Assembly: GCF_001984065.1 (NCBI RefSeq)
Contig: NZ_LYVP01000023.1
Location: 1-64,000, forward strand
From: Pseudomonas sp. KK4
GTDB lineage: Bacteria > Pseudomonadota > Gammaproteobacteria > Pseudomonadales > Pseudomonadaceae
DNA length: 64,000 nt
Reading direction: 5' to 3'
The notes under the pieces were generated by a model that saw only the letters and a list, made by a program, of their open reading frames with translations, had not been told where the DNA came from and searched no databases. This document shows, piece after piece, positions 34,370 through 43,347 of the stretch (position 1 is its first letter; the number at the start of each line of letters is the position of its first letter). The position numbers and the translations under genes were made by a program.

Positions 34370-34537
34370 GTGACCAACAAACCTTCCCTGCACGACATTC
34401 AAGAAGCCGAAAAAAAGCCGCTGTGGCAGCGGCTCGGCTGGCTGGCCCTGATCTGGGTCGGCAGTGTCGGTGCGCTGTTCATCGCGGCCAGTGTGATGCG
34501 AATGTTCATGAGCGCCGCGGGCCTGACCACGCACTGA
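34370..34537 (+). CDS. DUF2474 small membrane protein of the cio operon
   Basis: A 55-residue protein starting at GTG 34370, with TAGAGGAT 8-15 nt upstream. It begins MTNKPSLHDIQEAEKKPLWQ and contains a single transmembrane helix (about 22-43, LGWLALIWVGSVGALFIAAS) with a C-terminal GLTTH. DUF2474 proteins follow cioAB in many proteobacteria and are the likely counterpart of CydX, which stabilises the bd oxidase. Being short and starting with GTG, it is easily missed. Confidence 0.82.
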   Translation: MTNKPSLHDIQEAEKKPLWQRLGWLALIWVGSVGALFIAASVMRMFMSAAGLTTH

Positions 34538-34578
34538 ACACCAGACATCCCTCCCGTCGCCTTCGGGCGCGGATTCAA

Positions 34579-34601
34579 CCCTCCGACCGGAGGGTTTTTT
34601 T
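34579..34601 (+). terminator. intrinsic terminator of the cio operon
   Basis: CCCTCC-GACC-GGAGGG followed by seven T forms a compact GC stem with a U tract, 42 nt after the DUF2474 stop and just before the convergent rlmG stop. Confidence 0.9.
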
Positions 34602-34609
34602 ACCTCGCC

Positions 34610-35734
34610 TTACTTGCGAGCCTTGAGAATCACGAACTTTGGCGTCGCCGCCACCTGCTCGACGCCGCGGAACAACCGGGCCAGTTTGCTGTGATAGCCC
34701 AGGTGGCGGTTACCGACGATGTACAGCGCACCGCCCACCACCAGCGCTTCCCGGGCTTGCTGGAACATGCGCCAGGCCAGGAAGTCGCCGACCACCTGTT
34801 GCTGGTGAAACGGCGGGTTGCACAGCACCACATCGAGCGACTGAGGATCCTGCCCGGCCAGGCCATCGCCGGCCCTCACCACAACATCACGCTCACCCAG
34901 GGCCGCACGCCAGTTTTCGGCGGCCGATTGCACGGCCATGAATGATTCGTCCACCAGCGTGTAATGTGCGTCCGGGTTTTGCAGGGCACTGGCGATCGCC
35001 AGTACACCGTTGCCGCAGCCCAGGTCCGCCACTCGGGCTGAGCCGAGGTTTTTCGGCAGGTGCGGCAAGAATGCCCGGGTGCCGATGTCCAGGCCTTCGC
35101 GGCAAAAGACGTTGGCGTGGTTGAGCAATTCGATGGCCGGCGCGTCGAGCCGATAGCGCGTCGGATAGGGAGAGGCGAGCGGTGCTTTGTCTTGCGCGGT
35201 GGCAATCAGCAATCGGGCTTTCTTCACCGCCAGCGACGCCTGCACCGGCCCGATATAACGCTCGAGCAGATCCCCCGCGGCCCTTGGCAGGTGCTTGATC
35301 ATTGCCCCGGCGACCACTTGCGCCCCTGGGGCCAATTGGCCTTGCAGGCGGATCAGTTGTTCTTCCAGCAGGGCCAGGGTTTTCGGCACACGGATCAGCA
35401 CCCGGTCAAAAGGGCCTGTGGCTGTTTCGCTGGCCGGTATGAACGGCACCGCATCGAATGCCTGACCATTGCGCGCCAGGTTCTTTTCCAGCCCCTGGAA
35501 AGCCAGGAACGAATCGCCGCTGCTGGTCACCTCGACGTTGCCGAGCAGGCTCGCCGCCAGGGCACCGAAACTGTCGTTCAGCACCAGGACCCGAGTGTTG
35601 ATCGAGGGCTGTTGCTCGGCCAGATGGTTAAGCAGGTACTCGTCCGCCGCATCGAAGGCTTGCAGCGGTTCGTTCTGCTGTTCGGGTTGACGGATCAGGT
35701 CGAGGCTGGCGAAAGGCGTTTCGAGCAAAGGCAT
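34610..35734 (-). CDS. rlmG: ribosomal RNA large subunit methyltransferase G-like
   Basis: 374 residues, the length of RlmG. The N-terminal half is a non-catalytic methyltransferase-like domain (LLNHLAEQQPSINTRVLVLNDSFGALAASL). The C-terminal half has the SAM motif VADLGCGNGVLAIASAL (about 235) and the target-base motif NPPFHQQQ, indicating an N2-guanine methyltransferase. RlmG methylates G1835 of 23S rRNA; RsmC is the close alternative, but total length and N-terminal domain favour RlmG. It is convergent with the cio operon. Confidence 0.88.
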   Translation of the reverse strand: MPLLETPFASLDLIRQPEQQNEPLQAFDAADEYLLNHLAEQQPSINTRVLVLNDSFGALAASLLGNVEVTSSGDSFLAFQGLEKNLARNGQAFDAVPFIPASETATGPFDRVLIRVPKTLALLEEQLIRLQGQLAPGAQVVAGAMIKHLPRAAGDLLERYIGPVQASLAVKKARLLIATAQDKAPLASPYPTRYRLDAPAIELLNHANVFCREGLDIGTRAFLPHLPKNLGSARVADLGCGNGVLAIASALQNPDAHYTLVDESFMAVQSAAENWRAALGERDVVVRAGDGLAGQDPQSLDVVLCNPPFHQQQVVGDFLAWRMFQQAREALVVGGALYIVGNRHLGYHSKLARLFRGVEQVAATPKFVILKARK

Positions 35735-35894
35735 GGGGCGGGGCTCTGGTAATCAACGGAAATCCCGCGCCCAGGAGTGTCGTGGCGGGCGGGGCCGTCC
35801 GCAGTGGATAGGCGTGGAGGGTTCACACGTCATCACTGCGGAGGAGGCGCCGATGGTACTTTTTTTCGGCTCGGATTACCCGCGGGTTTTCGAC

Positions 35895-36629
35895 TCAGCG
35901 CATCGCATCGCTATTGAGATAGCCCGCCTTCGCGGCGGCAATGACCGCCGAAACCTTGTTATTGACCCCGAGTTTGCGGATGGCTTCCTGAACATGGAAA
36001 TTCACGGTACGTGCGCTGAGATTGAGAATCCGCGCGCTCTCATAGGCCGTTTTGCCCGTTGCCGCAAGATTCAGTACGTCGACTTCCCGATCTGACAGGT
36101 TCGTCGCGCAGACTTTTTTCGCTTCCTGGGGCAGGGTCCGGGCAACCAGATCATGCAGATGGTGGGCAATGAAGGTGGTGAAGCCGAGGTTTTCATACAG
36201 CTCCCATGCGCTGATCGGGCAATGGCTTCTGGCCAGACTCAGGATGCTGCACAACCCGCTTTCCTCATCGTGCACCGCTTGAGACCAGCCATGCTGGATA
36301 CCTTCGCGCTCCAGCGCGTTCCAGATCCATGGCGTATTGCAAAAAAGGTCCTCGCTCCATAACACGGGCAACGTAGATTGATTGCAATGTGCTACTACCG
36401 GGTCGGCCGCGACCAGTTTTTTCTTTTCATATTCGCGGCTCCAGGCAACCGGATAATTGTTGAACAAAGGTTTATGAAAATGCTCGGTTTTCGTCGGGCA
36501 TGTAGTTGAAAATGCAAAAAATTTGAAGCCGATGTTTTTCACGAAGCCCAAAGATGTCTGGAAGGCATTTCCAAGGTCTGTTGTGGATGATATCTGTTCA
36601 AGTTGGGACTCCTTCCACCGTTCCATCAT
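35895..36629 (-). CDS. LuxR solo with autoinducer-binding domain
   Basis: 244 residues. The N-terminal domain (about 15-165) keeps the residues that contact acyl-homoserine lactones: Trp and Tyr in YPVAWSREYEKKKLVAADPVV, Asp-Pro in the same block, Trp in VLWSED, and Gly in EGIQHGW. The C-terminal GerE-type HTH (about 178-240) is LSDREVDVLNLAATGKTAYESARILNLSARTVNFHVQ over its length. No luxI synthase is present in the window, so this is a solo that senses its own distant synthase, foreign lactones or plant compounds. The gene is AT-richer than its neighbours. Confidence 0.88.
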   Translation of the reverse strand: MMERWKESQLEQISSTTDLGNAFQTSLGFVKNIGFKFFAFSTTCPTKTEHFHKPLFNNYPVAWSREYEKKKLVAADPVVAHCNQSTLPVLWSEDLFCNTPWIWNALEREGIQHGWSQAVHDEESGLCSILSLARSHCPISAWELYENLGFTTFIAHHLHDLVARTLPQEAKKVCATNLSDREVDVLNLAATGKTAYESARILNLSARTVNFHVQEAIRKLGVNNKVSAVIAAAKAGYLNSDAMR

Positions 36630-36692
36630 CTAACTCCATGCGCGGGATTAAACAAAAATCTTGGATCCAGAATGCTCTTGCGATTTGGAGTG

Positions 36693-36706
36693 TAGGATTA
36701 ATCCTA
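36693..36706. promoter_or_regulatory. 14-bp perfect palindrome upstream of the LuxR solo
   Basis: TAGGATTAATCCTA is fully symmetric and lies 64 nt upstream of the LuxR ATG in an AT-rich 346-nt gap. It may be an operator for this or another regulator. It does not resemble a standard lux box. Confidence 0.45.
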
Positions 36707-36802
36707 TCGTCATGCTGAGATTTTTTTGAATGGTTGCCTAACTAAAAGCCGGCAATAGAGTTCTAACGCGATTGAATGGAATCAAACATATTGAATGTCG
36801 CT

Positions 36803-36814
36803 GTTAATATTAAC
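36803..36814. promoter_or_regulatory. 12-bp perfect palindrome in the luxR-fpr gap
   Basis: GTTAATATTAAC is symmetric and sits about midway between the divergent luxR and fpr genes (173 nt upstream of the LuxR start, 162 nt upstream of the fpr start). No assigned regulator. Confidence 0.35.
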
Positions 36815-36975
36815 CGTCTGATCCGTATTCAGGCCATTGAACTGCCGCTGATACGTAAAGACTAAAGTGTTAATTATATGAGAAGAGTACTTGCTCTAAA
36901 GACACTACAAATCACCGGTGTTTATCAGATGAGCTTTGCGAGACACTGCGGTCATGGGTTTTATTGGAGCCGCAC

Positions 36976-37752
36976 ATGACCGCCAGCGAAGAAAAATTTA
37001 CCCGCCAGACCTTGCTCGACGTCCAGCCATTGACCCCGAATCTGTTCACCTTGCGGGCCACCCGGGATCCGGGCTTTCGCTTCCGTGCAGGGCAATTCGC
37101 CCGGCTGGGAGTGACCAAGGCTGACGGCAGCACGGTATGGCGCGCTTATTCCATGGTGTCGTCGCCCTTTGACGAGTATCTCGAGTTCTTTTCCATTGTC
37201 GTGCCGGGCGGCGAATTCACCAGTGAACTGAGCCGGCTGGGTGTCGGCGATACGTTGCTGGTCGACCGCCAGGCCTTCGGATATCTGACGCTCGATCGTT
37301 TTGTCGATGGGCGCGACCTGTGGCTGTTGTCCACCGGCACCGGCCTGGCGCCGTTTCTGTCGATCCTTCAGGACTTCGAGGTGTGGGAGAAATTCGAGCG
37401 AATCATCCTGGTCTACAGCGTGCGCGAAACCTGCGAGCTGGCCTACCAGGCACTGATTGCAGGACTGGCGGAGCGTGAGTATCTGGCCGAATACGCGCAC
37501 AAACTGCAGCTGATCAACACCGTGACACGAGAACAGCACCCGGGTGCGTTAAACGGGCGAATCACCACGCTGATCGAAAATGGCGAACTGGAGCGGACGG
37601 CCGGGGTTGAACTGACGCCCGAACATTCACGGGTCATGCTGTGCGGTAACCCGCAAATGATCGATGACACGCGCAAACTGCTCAAACAGCGCGACATGCA
37701 TCTGAGCCTCAGCCGCCGACCGGGTCAGGTGGCGGTGGAAAACTTCTGGTAA
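36976..37752 (+). CDS. fpr: ferredoxin/flavodoxin-NADP+ reductase (FprB type)
   Basis: 258 residues from ATG 36976 (MTASEEKFTRQTLLDVQPL); an ATG four codons upstream is less likely. FAD binding is shown by RAYSMVSSP (about 60), the NADP domain by LLSTGTGLAPFLS and the end by RVMLCGNPQMIDDT and a terminal Trp, as in subclass I bacterial reductases. It passes electrons between NADPH and ferredoxin or flavodoxin. Its position next to mscL matches, from memory, fprB of P. aeruginosa (PA4615). The divergent LuxR solo is not part of that conserved block. Confidence 0.93.
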   Translation: MTASEEKFTRQTLLDVQPLTPNLFTLRATRDPGFRFRAGQFARLGVTKADGSTVWRAYSMVSSPFDEYLEFFSIVVPGGEFTSELSRLGVGDTLLVDRQAFGYLTLDRFVDGRDLWLLSTGTGLAPFLSILQDFEVWEKFERIILVYSVRETCELAYQALIAGLAEREYLAEYAHKLQLINTVTREQHPGALNGRITTLIENGELERTAGVELTPEHSRVMLCGNPQMIDDTRKLLKQRDMHLSLSRRPGQVAVENFW

Positions 37753-37768
37753 GGACGACACCTGTACC

Positions 37769-37855
37769 TGCAGGAGCGAGCTTGCTCGCGATGCACTCGA
37801 GAACGCCGCGGGGTCCCGCTTTATCGTTCAAGACCATCGCGAGCTCGCTCCTGCA
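37769..37855. repeat. REPIN of a different arm type
   Basis: Arms CTGCAGGAGCGAGCTTGCTC and GCGAGCTCGCTCCTGCA differ from the common arm at several positions. It lies between convergent fpr and mscL. This is the second arm family in the window. Confidence 0.85.
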
Positions 37856-37865
37856 AGAGGAGGGC

Positions 37866-38279
37866 TCAGGGCCTTGTGTTCTGAGCTTTGAGCAAATCTC
37901 GGATCTCACCCAGCAACACTTCTTCCTTGGTTGGAACAGGCGGCAGGGTGGGGGCCACGGACTCTTCGCGCTTGAGACGGTTGATGGCCTTGACGCCCAT
38001 GAAGATCGCGAACGCCACGATCACGAAGTCGATCATGCTCTGGATGAATTTACCGTAAGCCAGCACCACCGCCGGCGCGTCTGCGGTAGCGGCCTTGAGC
38101 GTAATGGCCAGATCACTGAAGTCTACCCCCCCGATCAACAGCCCTATTGGCGGCATGATCACGTCGCCGACGAACGAGGTGACGATCTTGCCGAAAGCGG
38201 CACCGATAATGATCCCGACGGCCATGTCGACCACGTTGCCTTTGACCGCGAAGGCCTTGAACTCACTTATCACGCCCAT
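37866..38279 (-). CDS. mscL: large-conductance mechanosensitive channel
   Basis: 137 residues, the normal MscL length. The N-terminal helix and TM1 ([33 protein letters not shown]) hold the gate, TM2 ([29 protein letters not shown]) follows, then a charged C-terminal bundle ([17 protein letters not shown]). The channel opens under membrane tension and releases solutes during osmotic downshock. The start ATG 38279 is followed upstream by GGAAATAACC on the coding strand. Confidence 0.97.
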   Translation of the reverse strand: MGVISEFKAFAVKGNVVDMAVGIIIGAAFGKIVTSFVGDVIMPPIGLLIGGVDFSDLAITLKAATADAPAVVLAYGKFIQSMIDFVIVAFAIFMGVKAINRLKREESVAPTLPPVPTKEEVLLGEIRDLLKAQNTRP

Positions 38280-38885
38280 AGGTTATTTCCTTGTTACAGA
38301 TGAGGTTGGTGAAGGCAGTGTAAATCAGCAAGGTGCATCCTGCTCGATACGCCTGCCCCGAGAGCTTGCCTGCAATCGACCGGACACGCGCTGAAAAGTT
38401 TAGACCGTCGGCGCTTTTGGACTTGGTGATCGCTGTTGGGGCCTGCATCGACTGATGGGTCATTTATATCCGCCTCTGATTTTTTACAGTCGAGTGACAG
38501 CCAAGGATAATATCGCTGGCGACAGGTCGGTGAATATAGATAGGGTTGTACCAATCAGTGGTTTCAAGCAAATACTCTAAGTTTAAACAGAGGTTTGAAT
38601 GTAGGGTTGATGATTCAGTCTTTTAAATAAAGTTATACGAATGATCTTTCTCATATAAGGTTTGTACAGATTTCAGCGACACTTGTAGGTTATTGAATGG
38701 CGCAAGTCGCGAGTTGCTTGTACAGAGCCGTTTGTTCAGACAGGCCTGTTCAAACACTTCAAACAGGCTATTTATGATTGCACCGATTGCAAGAACGATA
38801 TTCTTTGTATTTAAGTCCCTTCGTTGGCTGCCCGCCCCGAATGCATTCGTCTGAGCTATCATCGCGGTTTTTGCCGGGGGTTCAG
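38280..38885. other. 606-nt gene-free, AT-rich region between mscL and radA
   Basis: No credible coding sequence is seen; short open frames lack ribosome binding sites and family features. The middle (about 38560-38650) is AT-rich with tracts such as TTTAAATAAAG. The stretch 38740-38768 holds the palindrome ACAGGCCTGT and a hairpin GCCTGTT (38744-38750)/AACAGGC (38762-38768). The region must include the divergent mscL and radA promoters and could encode a small RNA. Confidence 0.5.
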
Positions 38886-40253
38886 ATGGCCAAGGCCAAG
38901 CGCATGTACGGCTGCACCGAGTGCGGCTCAACCTTCCCGAAATGGGCCGGTCAGTGCGGCGAATGCGGCGCCTGGAACACACTGACCGAAACCATGGTGG
39001 AAAGCGGCGGTGCCGCGGCACCGACCGGGCGCACCGGTTGGGCAGGCCAGCAGGCACAGATCAAGACCCTGGCCGAAGTCAGCGTCGAAGAGATCCCGCG
39101 TTTTTCCACCGCATCCGGTGAACTGGACCGGGTGTTGGGTGGCGGCCTGGTCGACGGCTCGGTGGTGCTGATCGGCGGTGACCCGGGCATCGGCAAGTCG
39201 ACCATTTTGTTGCAAACCCTGTGCAACCTGGCCAAGAGCATGCCGGCCCTGTACGTCACCGGTGAAGAATCCCAGCAGCAAGTGGCCATGCGCGCGCGGC
39301 GCCTGGGGCTGCCCCAGGATCAACTGCGAGTGATGACCGAAACCTGCATCGAAACCATCATCGCCACGGCCCGGCAGGAAAAGCCCAAGGTGATGGTGAT
39401 CGACTCGATCCAGACGATTTTCACCGAGCAGTTGCAATCGGCACCGGGCGGTGTCTCCCAGGTGCGCGAAAGTGCGGCGCTGTTGGTGCGCTATGCCAAA
39501 CAAAGCGGCACGGCGATCTTCCTGGTGGGCCACGTGACCAAAGAAGGCGCACTGGCCGGTCCGCGGGTGCTGGAGCACATGGTCGATACGGTGCTGTATT
39601 TCGAAGGCGAGTCCGATGGTCGCCTTCGCTTGCTGCGAGCGGTGAAGAACCGTTTCGGCGCGGTCAACGAACTGGGCGTGTTCGGCATGACCGACAAGGG
39701 TCTGAAGGAAGTCTCCAACCCTTCGGCGATTTTTTTGACCCGCGCCCAGGAAGAAGTCCCGGGCAGTGTGGTCATGGCGACGTGGGAAGGCACCCGACCC
39801 ATGCTGGTGGAAGTCCAGGCGCTGGTCGATGACAGCCATTTGGCCAACCCGCGTCGGGTGACCCTGGGCCTGGACCAGAATCGCCTGGCAATGTTGCTGG
39901 CGGTGCTGCACCGCCACGGCGGCATCCCGACCCACGATCAGGACGTGTTCCTCAACGTGGTGGGCGGTGTGAAGGTACTGGAAACGGCCTCGGACCTGGC
40001 GTTGATGGCCGCGGTGATGTCCAGCCTGCGCAACCGGCCGCTGCCCCATGACTTGCTGGTGTTCGGTGAAGTCGGTTTGTCCGGCGAGGTGCGGCCTGTG
40101 CCGAGCGGTCAGGAGCGTCTGAAAGAGGCGGCCAAGCATGGTTTCAAGCGTGCCATCGTGCCCAAGGGCAACGCGCCGAAAGAGGCGCCGCCCGGGTTGC
40201 AGATCATTGCGGTAACCCGGCTGGAGCAGGCGTTGGATGCATTGTTCGAATAG
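38886..40253 (+). CDS. radA: DNA repair protein RadA
   Basis: 455 residues from ATG 38886 (MAKAKRMYGCTECGS). It has an N-terminal four-cysteine zinc finger (CTECGSTFPKWAGQCGECGAW), a RecA-like ATPase with GGDPGIGKSTIL (about 97), the RadA-specific KNRFG motif (VKNRFGAVNELGVF, about 255) and a C-terminal Lon-protease-like domain ending LDALFE. It is a helicase that drives branch migration in recombination repair. A frame open from 38778 is rejected because the zinc finger begins just after this ATG. Confidence 0.96.
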   Translation: MAKAKRMYGCTECGSTFPKWAGQCGECGAWNTLTETMVESGGAAAPTGRTGWAGQQAQIKTLAEVSVEEIPRFSTASGELDRVLGGGLVDGSVVLIGGDPGIGKSTILLQTLCNLAKSMPALYVTGEESQQQVAMRARRLGLPQDQLRVMTETCIETIIATARQEKPKVMVIDSIQTIFTEQLQSAPGGVSQVRESAALLVRYAKQSGTAIFLVGHVTKEGALAGPRVLEHMVDTVLYFEGESDGRLRLLRAVKNRFGAVNELGVFGMTDKGLKEVSNPSAIFLTRAQEEVPGSVVMATWEGTRPMLVEVQALVDDSHLANPRRVTLGLDQNRLAMLLAVLHRHGGIPTHDQDVFLNVVGGVKVLETASDLALMAAVMSSLRNRPLPHDLLVFGEVGLSGEVRPVPSGQERLKEAAKHGFKRAIVPKGNAPKEAPPGLQIIAVTRLEQALDALFE

Positions 40254-40276
40254 TCACTGACAGTGCGGGGACCCAT

Positions 40277-40365
40277 TGTGGGAGTGGGTTTGCTCGCGAA
40301 TGCGGTTTGCCAGATGGCTGAACGTTGGCTGATTCACCACCTTCGCGAGCAAGCCCGCTCCCACA
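40277..40365. repeat. REPIN, one arm mutated
   Basis: The left arm reads TGTGGGAGTGGGTTTGCTCG, with two C-to-T changes against the standard arm. The right arm is standard. It lies between convergent radA and the PilZ gene. Confidence 0.9.
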
Positions 40366-40382
40366 GTGGACCGGTGCTGGCG

Positions 40383-40751
40383 TCAGACTTCGATCAGGGC
40401 CCCCAGCTCTCGCTCCAGCTCCTGCGGATCGGCCAGATTAAGCTCGATCAGGCGCCTTAGCCGCTGGATCGACTCCAGGCTGATGTGCCGGCAGACAAAC
40501 CCCAATTGACCATGGTCCTCATGGCTCAACTGCACGTCCATTTCGATATCGACGTCTTCGCTCAGATGTATATCGACGAAAAAATCCTGTTGTGGGTCGC
40601 CCAGCCAGGGTTCCGGTCGCTCGATGAGCAACCCCTTGAGCGACAGATCGATCAGTTTCACCGGCCAGATGAACTGCCCCTGGCTCAGCTCGGTTCTGGC
40701 ATCGAACGCAATACGTTTGAAGCGGCGACGATCGGCGGGGTGCTCGCTCAT
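40383..40751 (-). CDS. mapZ: single-domain PilZ c-di-GMP receptor (MapZ-like)
   Basis: 122 residues from ATG 40751 (MSEHPADRRRFKRIAFDAR). The PilZ c-di-GMP motifs are intact: RRRFKR (the RxxxR loop, about 8-13) and DLSLKG (the D/NxSxxG motif, about 42). Size, motifs and position between radA and cstA match P. aeruginosa PA4608 (MapZ), which binds the methyltransferase CheR1 in a c-di-GMP-dependent way and alters chemotaxis. The identification by synteny is from memory. It is convergent with radA and divergent from cstA. Confidence 0.88.
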   Translation of the reverse strand: MSEHPADRRRFKRIAFDARTELSQGQFIWPVKLIDLSLKGLLIERPEPWLGDPQQDFFVDIHLSEDVDIEMDVQLSHEDHGQLGFVCRHISLESIQRLRRLIELNLADPQELERELGALIEV

Positions 40752-40898
40752 GGCGCAATCCTCTGGATGTTCGCTGACTATAGACCCGCATCGTTTGAAC
40801 CCGCCACCAGGACAGGCTCTGGACCAACGTCGGGGTATGGTCTTTACCGTCAGGAGAGCTAAACTCGGGGTGGCTGTCTTTCTGTCCACTCTGGCTGG

Positions 40899-40921
40899 AA
40901 TAATAAAATGAAAAATAATAA
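40899..40921 (+). promoter_or_regulatory. paired Hfq/Crc (CA) motifs over the cstA start
   Basis: AATAATAA occurs at 40899-40906, directly before the ATG (40908), and again at 40914-40921 inside the first codons. Both match the AANAANAA motif bound by Hfq/Crc in pseudomonads. No strong Shine-Dalgarno is present, only GGAA, so binding here would block initiation. Confidence 0.7.
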
Positions 40922-42974
40922 TAGCCCGCTACGCCATCTACCCTGGCTGGTGCTGGCAATCATAGGTGCGTGCGCCTTGGGTGTCGTGGCATTGCGCCGA
41001 GGCGAGGCAATCAACGCGTTGTGGATTGTGGTCGCTGCGGTGGCCATTTATCTGGTCGCGTATCGCTACTACAGTCTGTTCATCGCTAACAATGTGATGC
41101 AACTCGACGCACGACGGGCGACCCCCGCTGTGCTCAACAACGATGGTCTGGACTACGTTCCTACCAACAAACACATCCTGTTCGGTCACCATTTTGCGGC
41201 CATCGCCGGCGCAGGCCCGCTGGTGGGTCCGGTTCTGGCGGCGCAAATGGGTTATCTGCCCGGCACGCTGTGGCTGATTGCCGGCGTGGTGCTGGCCGGT
41301 GCGGTGCAGGACTTCATGGTCCTGTTCATGTCCACCCGCCGCAACGGTCGCTCCCTGGGCGACATGGTCCGCGAAGAGATGGGCCGCATCCCCGGTACCA
41401 TCGCACTGTTCGGCTGCTTCCTGATCATGATCATCATCCTCGCGGTGCTGGCGTTGATCGTCGTCAAAGCCCTGGCCGAAAGCCCGTGGGGCATTTTCAC
41501 GGTCATGGCGACCATCCCGATCGCGATGTTCATGGGCGTTTACATGCGCTATATCCGCCCGGGGCGTATCGGTGAGATTTCCGTCGTCGGCGTTCTGTTA
41601 TTGCTCGGGTCGATCTGGCTCGGCGGGCAGATTGCCGCGGATCCGGTCTGGGCCAAGGCGTTCAGCTTCACCGGGATCCAGATCACCTGGATGCTGGTCG
41701 GCTACGGTTTTGTCGCGGCGGTGTTGCCGGTGTGGCTGATCCTGGCACCGCGGGACTACCTGTCGACCTTTCTGAAAATCGGTACCATCATCGCCCTGGC
41801 GATCGGCATCCTGGTGACCATGCCCGAGCTGAAAATGCCAGCGCTGACCCAGTTCACCGACGGCACGGGACCGGTGTGGAAGGGCGGTCTGTTTCCGTTC
41901 CTGTTCATCACCATCGCCTGTGGTGCTGTTTCGGGATTCCATGCACTGATTTCTTCCGGCACCACGCCGAAGCTGCTGGATAACGAAGTCAACTCCCGTT
42001 ACATCGGTTATGGCGCCATGCTGATGGAGTCCTTCGTCGCCATCATGGCAATCGTAGCCGCCTCAGTGATTGAGCCGGGCGTTTACTTCGCGATGAACAG
42101 CCCCGCGGCCGTGGTCGGCGGTGATGTGGTGGCGGTCGCAACGGCAGTCAGCAACTGGGGCTTCGCCATTACCCCCGAAGCGCTGCAAGCGGTGGCCCAC
42201 GACATCGGCGAAACCACCATCCTGGCCCGTGCCGGCGGTGCGCCAACGCTTGCGGTGGGTATCGCGCAGATCCTGCACAGTGTGTTGCCGGGTGAAAACA
42301 CCATGGCGTTCTGGTACCACTTCGCGATCCTGTTCGAAGCGCTGTTCATCCTGACGGCCGTGGACGCCGGTACCCGTGCCGGTCGTTTCATGCTGCAGGA
42401 CTTGCTCGGCTCGTTCGTGCCGTCGCTCAAACGCACGGAATCCTGGACCGCCAACCTGATCGCTACTGCAGGCTGTGTGGCCATGTGGGGCTGGCTGCTG
42501 TACCAAGGCGTGATCGATCCGTTGGGTGGTATCAACACCTTGTGGCCACTGTTCGGCATCTCCAACCAGATGCTGGCCGGTATCGCCCTGATGCTGGGCA
42601 CCGTGGTGCTGATCAAAATGAAACGCCAGCGCTACATCTGGGTGACCTTGCTGCCCGCCGCCTGGCTGCTGATCTGCACCACCACCGCCGGTTTCATCAA
42701 GCTGTTCGACGCCAACCCGGCGATCGGCTTCCTGTCCCTGGCGAAAAAATACAGCGATGCCCTGGCCAATGGTCAGATCCTCGCCCCGGCCAAGGACATC
42801 ACGCAAATGCAACACGTGATCTTCAACGCCTACACCAACGCAACGCTGACCGCGCTGTTCCTGTTCGTGGTGTTCAGCATTCTGTTCTATGCACTCAAGG
42901 TCGGCATTGCCTCCTGGGGTAAAAAAGAACGCACGGATAAAGAATCGCCCTTCCAGGCCCTGCCGGATGCGTAA
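40908..42974 (+). CDS. cstA: carbon starvation protein CstA-family transporter
   Basis: 688 residues with about 16 to 18 membrane segments. The CstA signature region [26 protein letters not shown] (about 85-110) is present, followed by [21 protein letters not shown]. Family members import peptides or pyruvate during carbon limitation (CstA, BtsT). The start ATG 40908 is embedded in A/T-rich Hfq/Crc motifs. It is followed by the YbdD-like gene after 14 nt, the standard partner that is needed for transport in E. coli. Confidence 0.95.
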   Translation: MKNNNSPLRHLPWLVLAIIGACALGVVALRRGEAINALWIVVAAVAIYLVAYRYYSLFIANNVMQLDARRATPAVLNNDGLDYVPTNKHILFGHHFAAIAGAGPLVGPVLAAQMGYLPGTLWLIAGVVLAGAVQDFMVLFMSTRRNGRSLGDMVREEMGRIPGTIALFGCFLIMIIILAVLALIVVKALAESPWGIFTVMATIPIAMFMGVYMRYIRPGRIGEISVVGVLLLLGSIWLGGQIAADPVWAKAFSFTGIQITWMLVGYGFVAAVLPVWLILAPRDYLSTFLKIGTIIALAIGILVTMPELKMPALTQFTDGTGPVWKGGLFPFLFITIACGAVSGFHALISSGTTPKLLDNEVNSRYIGYGAMLMESFVAIMAIVAASVIEPGVYFAMNSPAAVVGGDVVAVATAVSNWGFAITPEALQAVAHDIGETTILARAGGAPTLAVGIAQILHSVLPGENTMAFWYHFAILFEALFILTAVDAGTRAGRFMLQDLLGSFVPSLKRTESWTANLIATAGCVAMWGWLLYQGVIDPLGGINTLWPLFGISNQMLAGIALMLGTVVLIKMKRQRYIWVTLLPAAWLLICTTTAGFIKLFDANPAIGFLSLAKKYSDALANGQILAPAKDITQMQHVIFNAYTNATLTALFLFVVFSILFYALKVGIASWGKKERTDKESPFQALPDA

Positions 42975-42988
42975 TCGAGGATTGCAGC

Positions 42989-43186
42989 ATGTTCAATGAC
43001 CTCAGTCGCCTCGGTAAATACCTCGGTCAGGCCGCACGCCTGATGGTCGGCATGCCCGATTACGACAACTACGTCGAGCACATGCAGAACAAACACCCGG
43101 ACAAACCGGTGATGAGCTACGAGGCGTTCTTCCGCGAACGCCAGGAGGCCCGTTACGGTGGCAAGGGTGGGCCCAAGTGCTGTTGA
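42989..43186 (+). CDS. YbdD/YjiX-family small protein
   Basis: 65 residues ([19 protein letters not shown]), with conserved [34 protein letters not shown] and a C-terminal KCC. Such proteins follow cstA/btsT genes and in E. coli are required for pyruvate transport by their partner. It lies 14 nt after cstA. A REPIN separates it from the GTPase gene. Confidence 0.92.
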   Translation: MFNDLSRLGKYLGQAARLMVGMPDYDNYVEHMQNKHPDKPVMSYEAFFRERQEARYGGKGGPKCC

Positions 43187-43213
43187 TGCAACGGCCTGAT
43201 TGACGCAATACCC

Positions 43214-43302
43214 TGTGGGAGCGGGCTTGCTCGCGAATGCGATATGTCATTCAACGTTGTGCTGACTGACACGCCGCCTTCGCGAGCAAGCCCGCTCCCA
43301 CA
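43214..43302. repeat. REPIN
   Basis: A standard inverted doublet between the YbdD-like gene and the GTPase gene on the same strand. The loop (TGTCATTCAACGTTGTGCTGACTGACAC) keeps the conserved CATTCAAC core. Confidence 0.9.
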
Positions 43303-43347
43303 TTTGTTCTGTGTTGTTTTTTAACTTTGTGAAACAGGAGATTCCAG

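Noticed and set aside
38263..38463. 66-codon minus-strand frame upstream of mscL
   Set aside because: No ribosome binding site or recognisable features; it overlaps the mscL start region.
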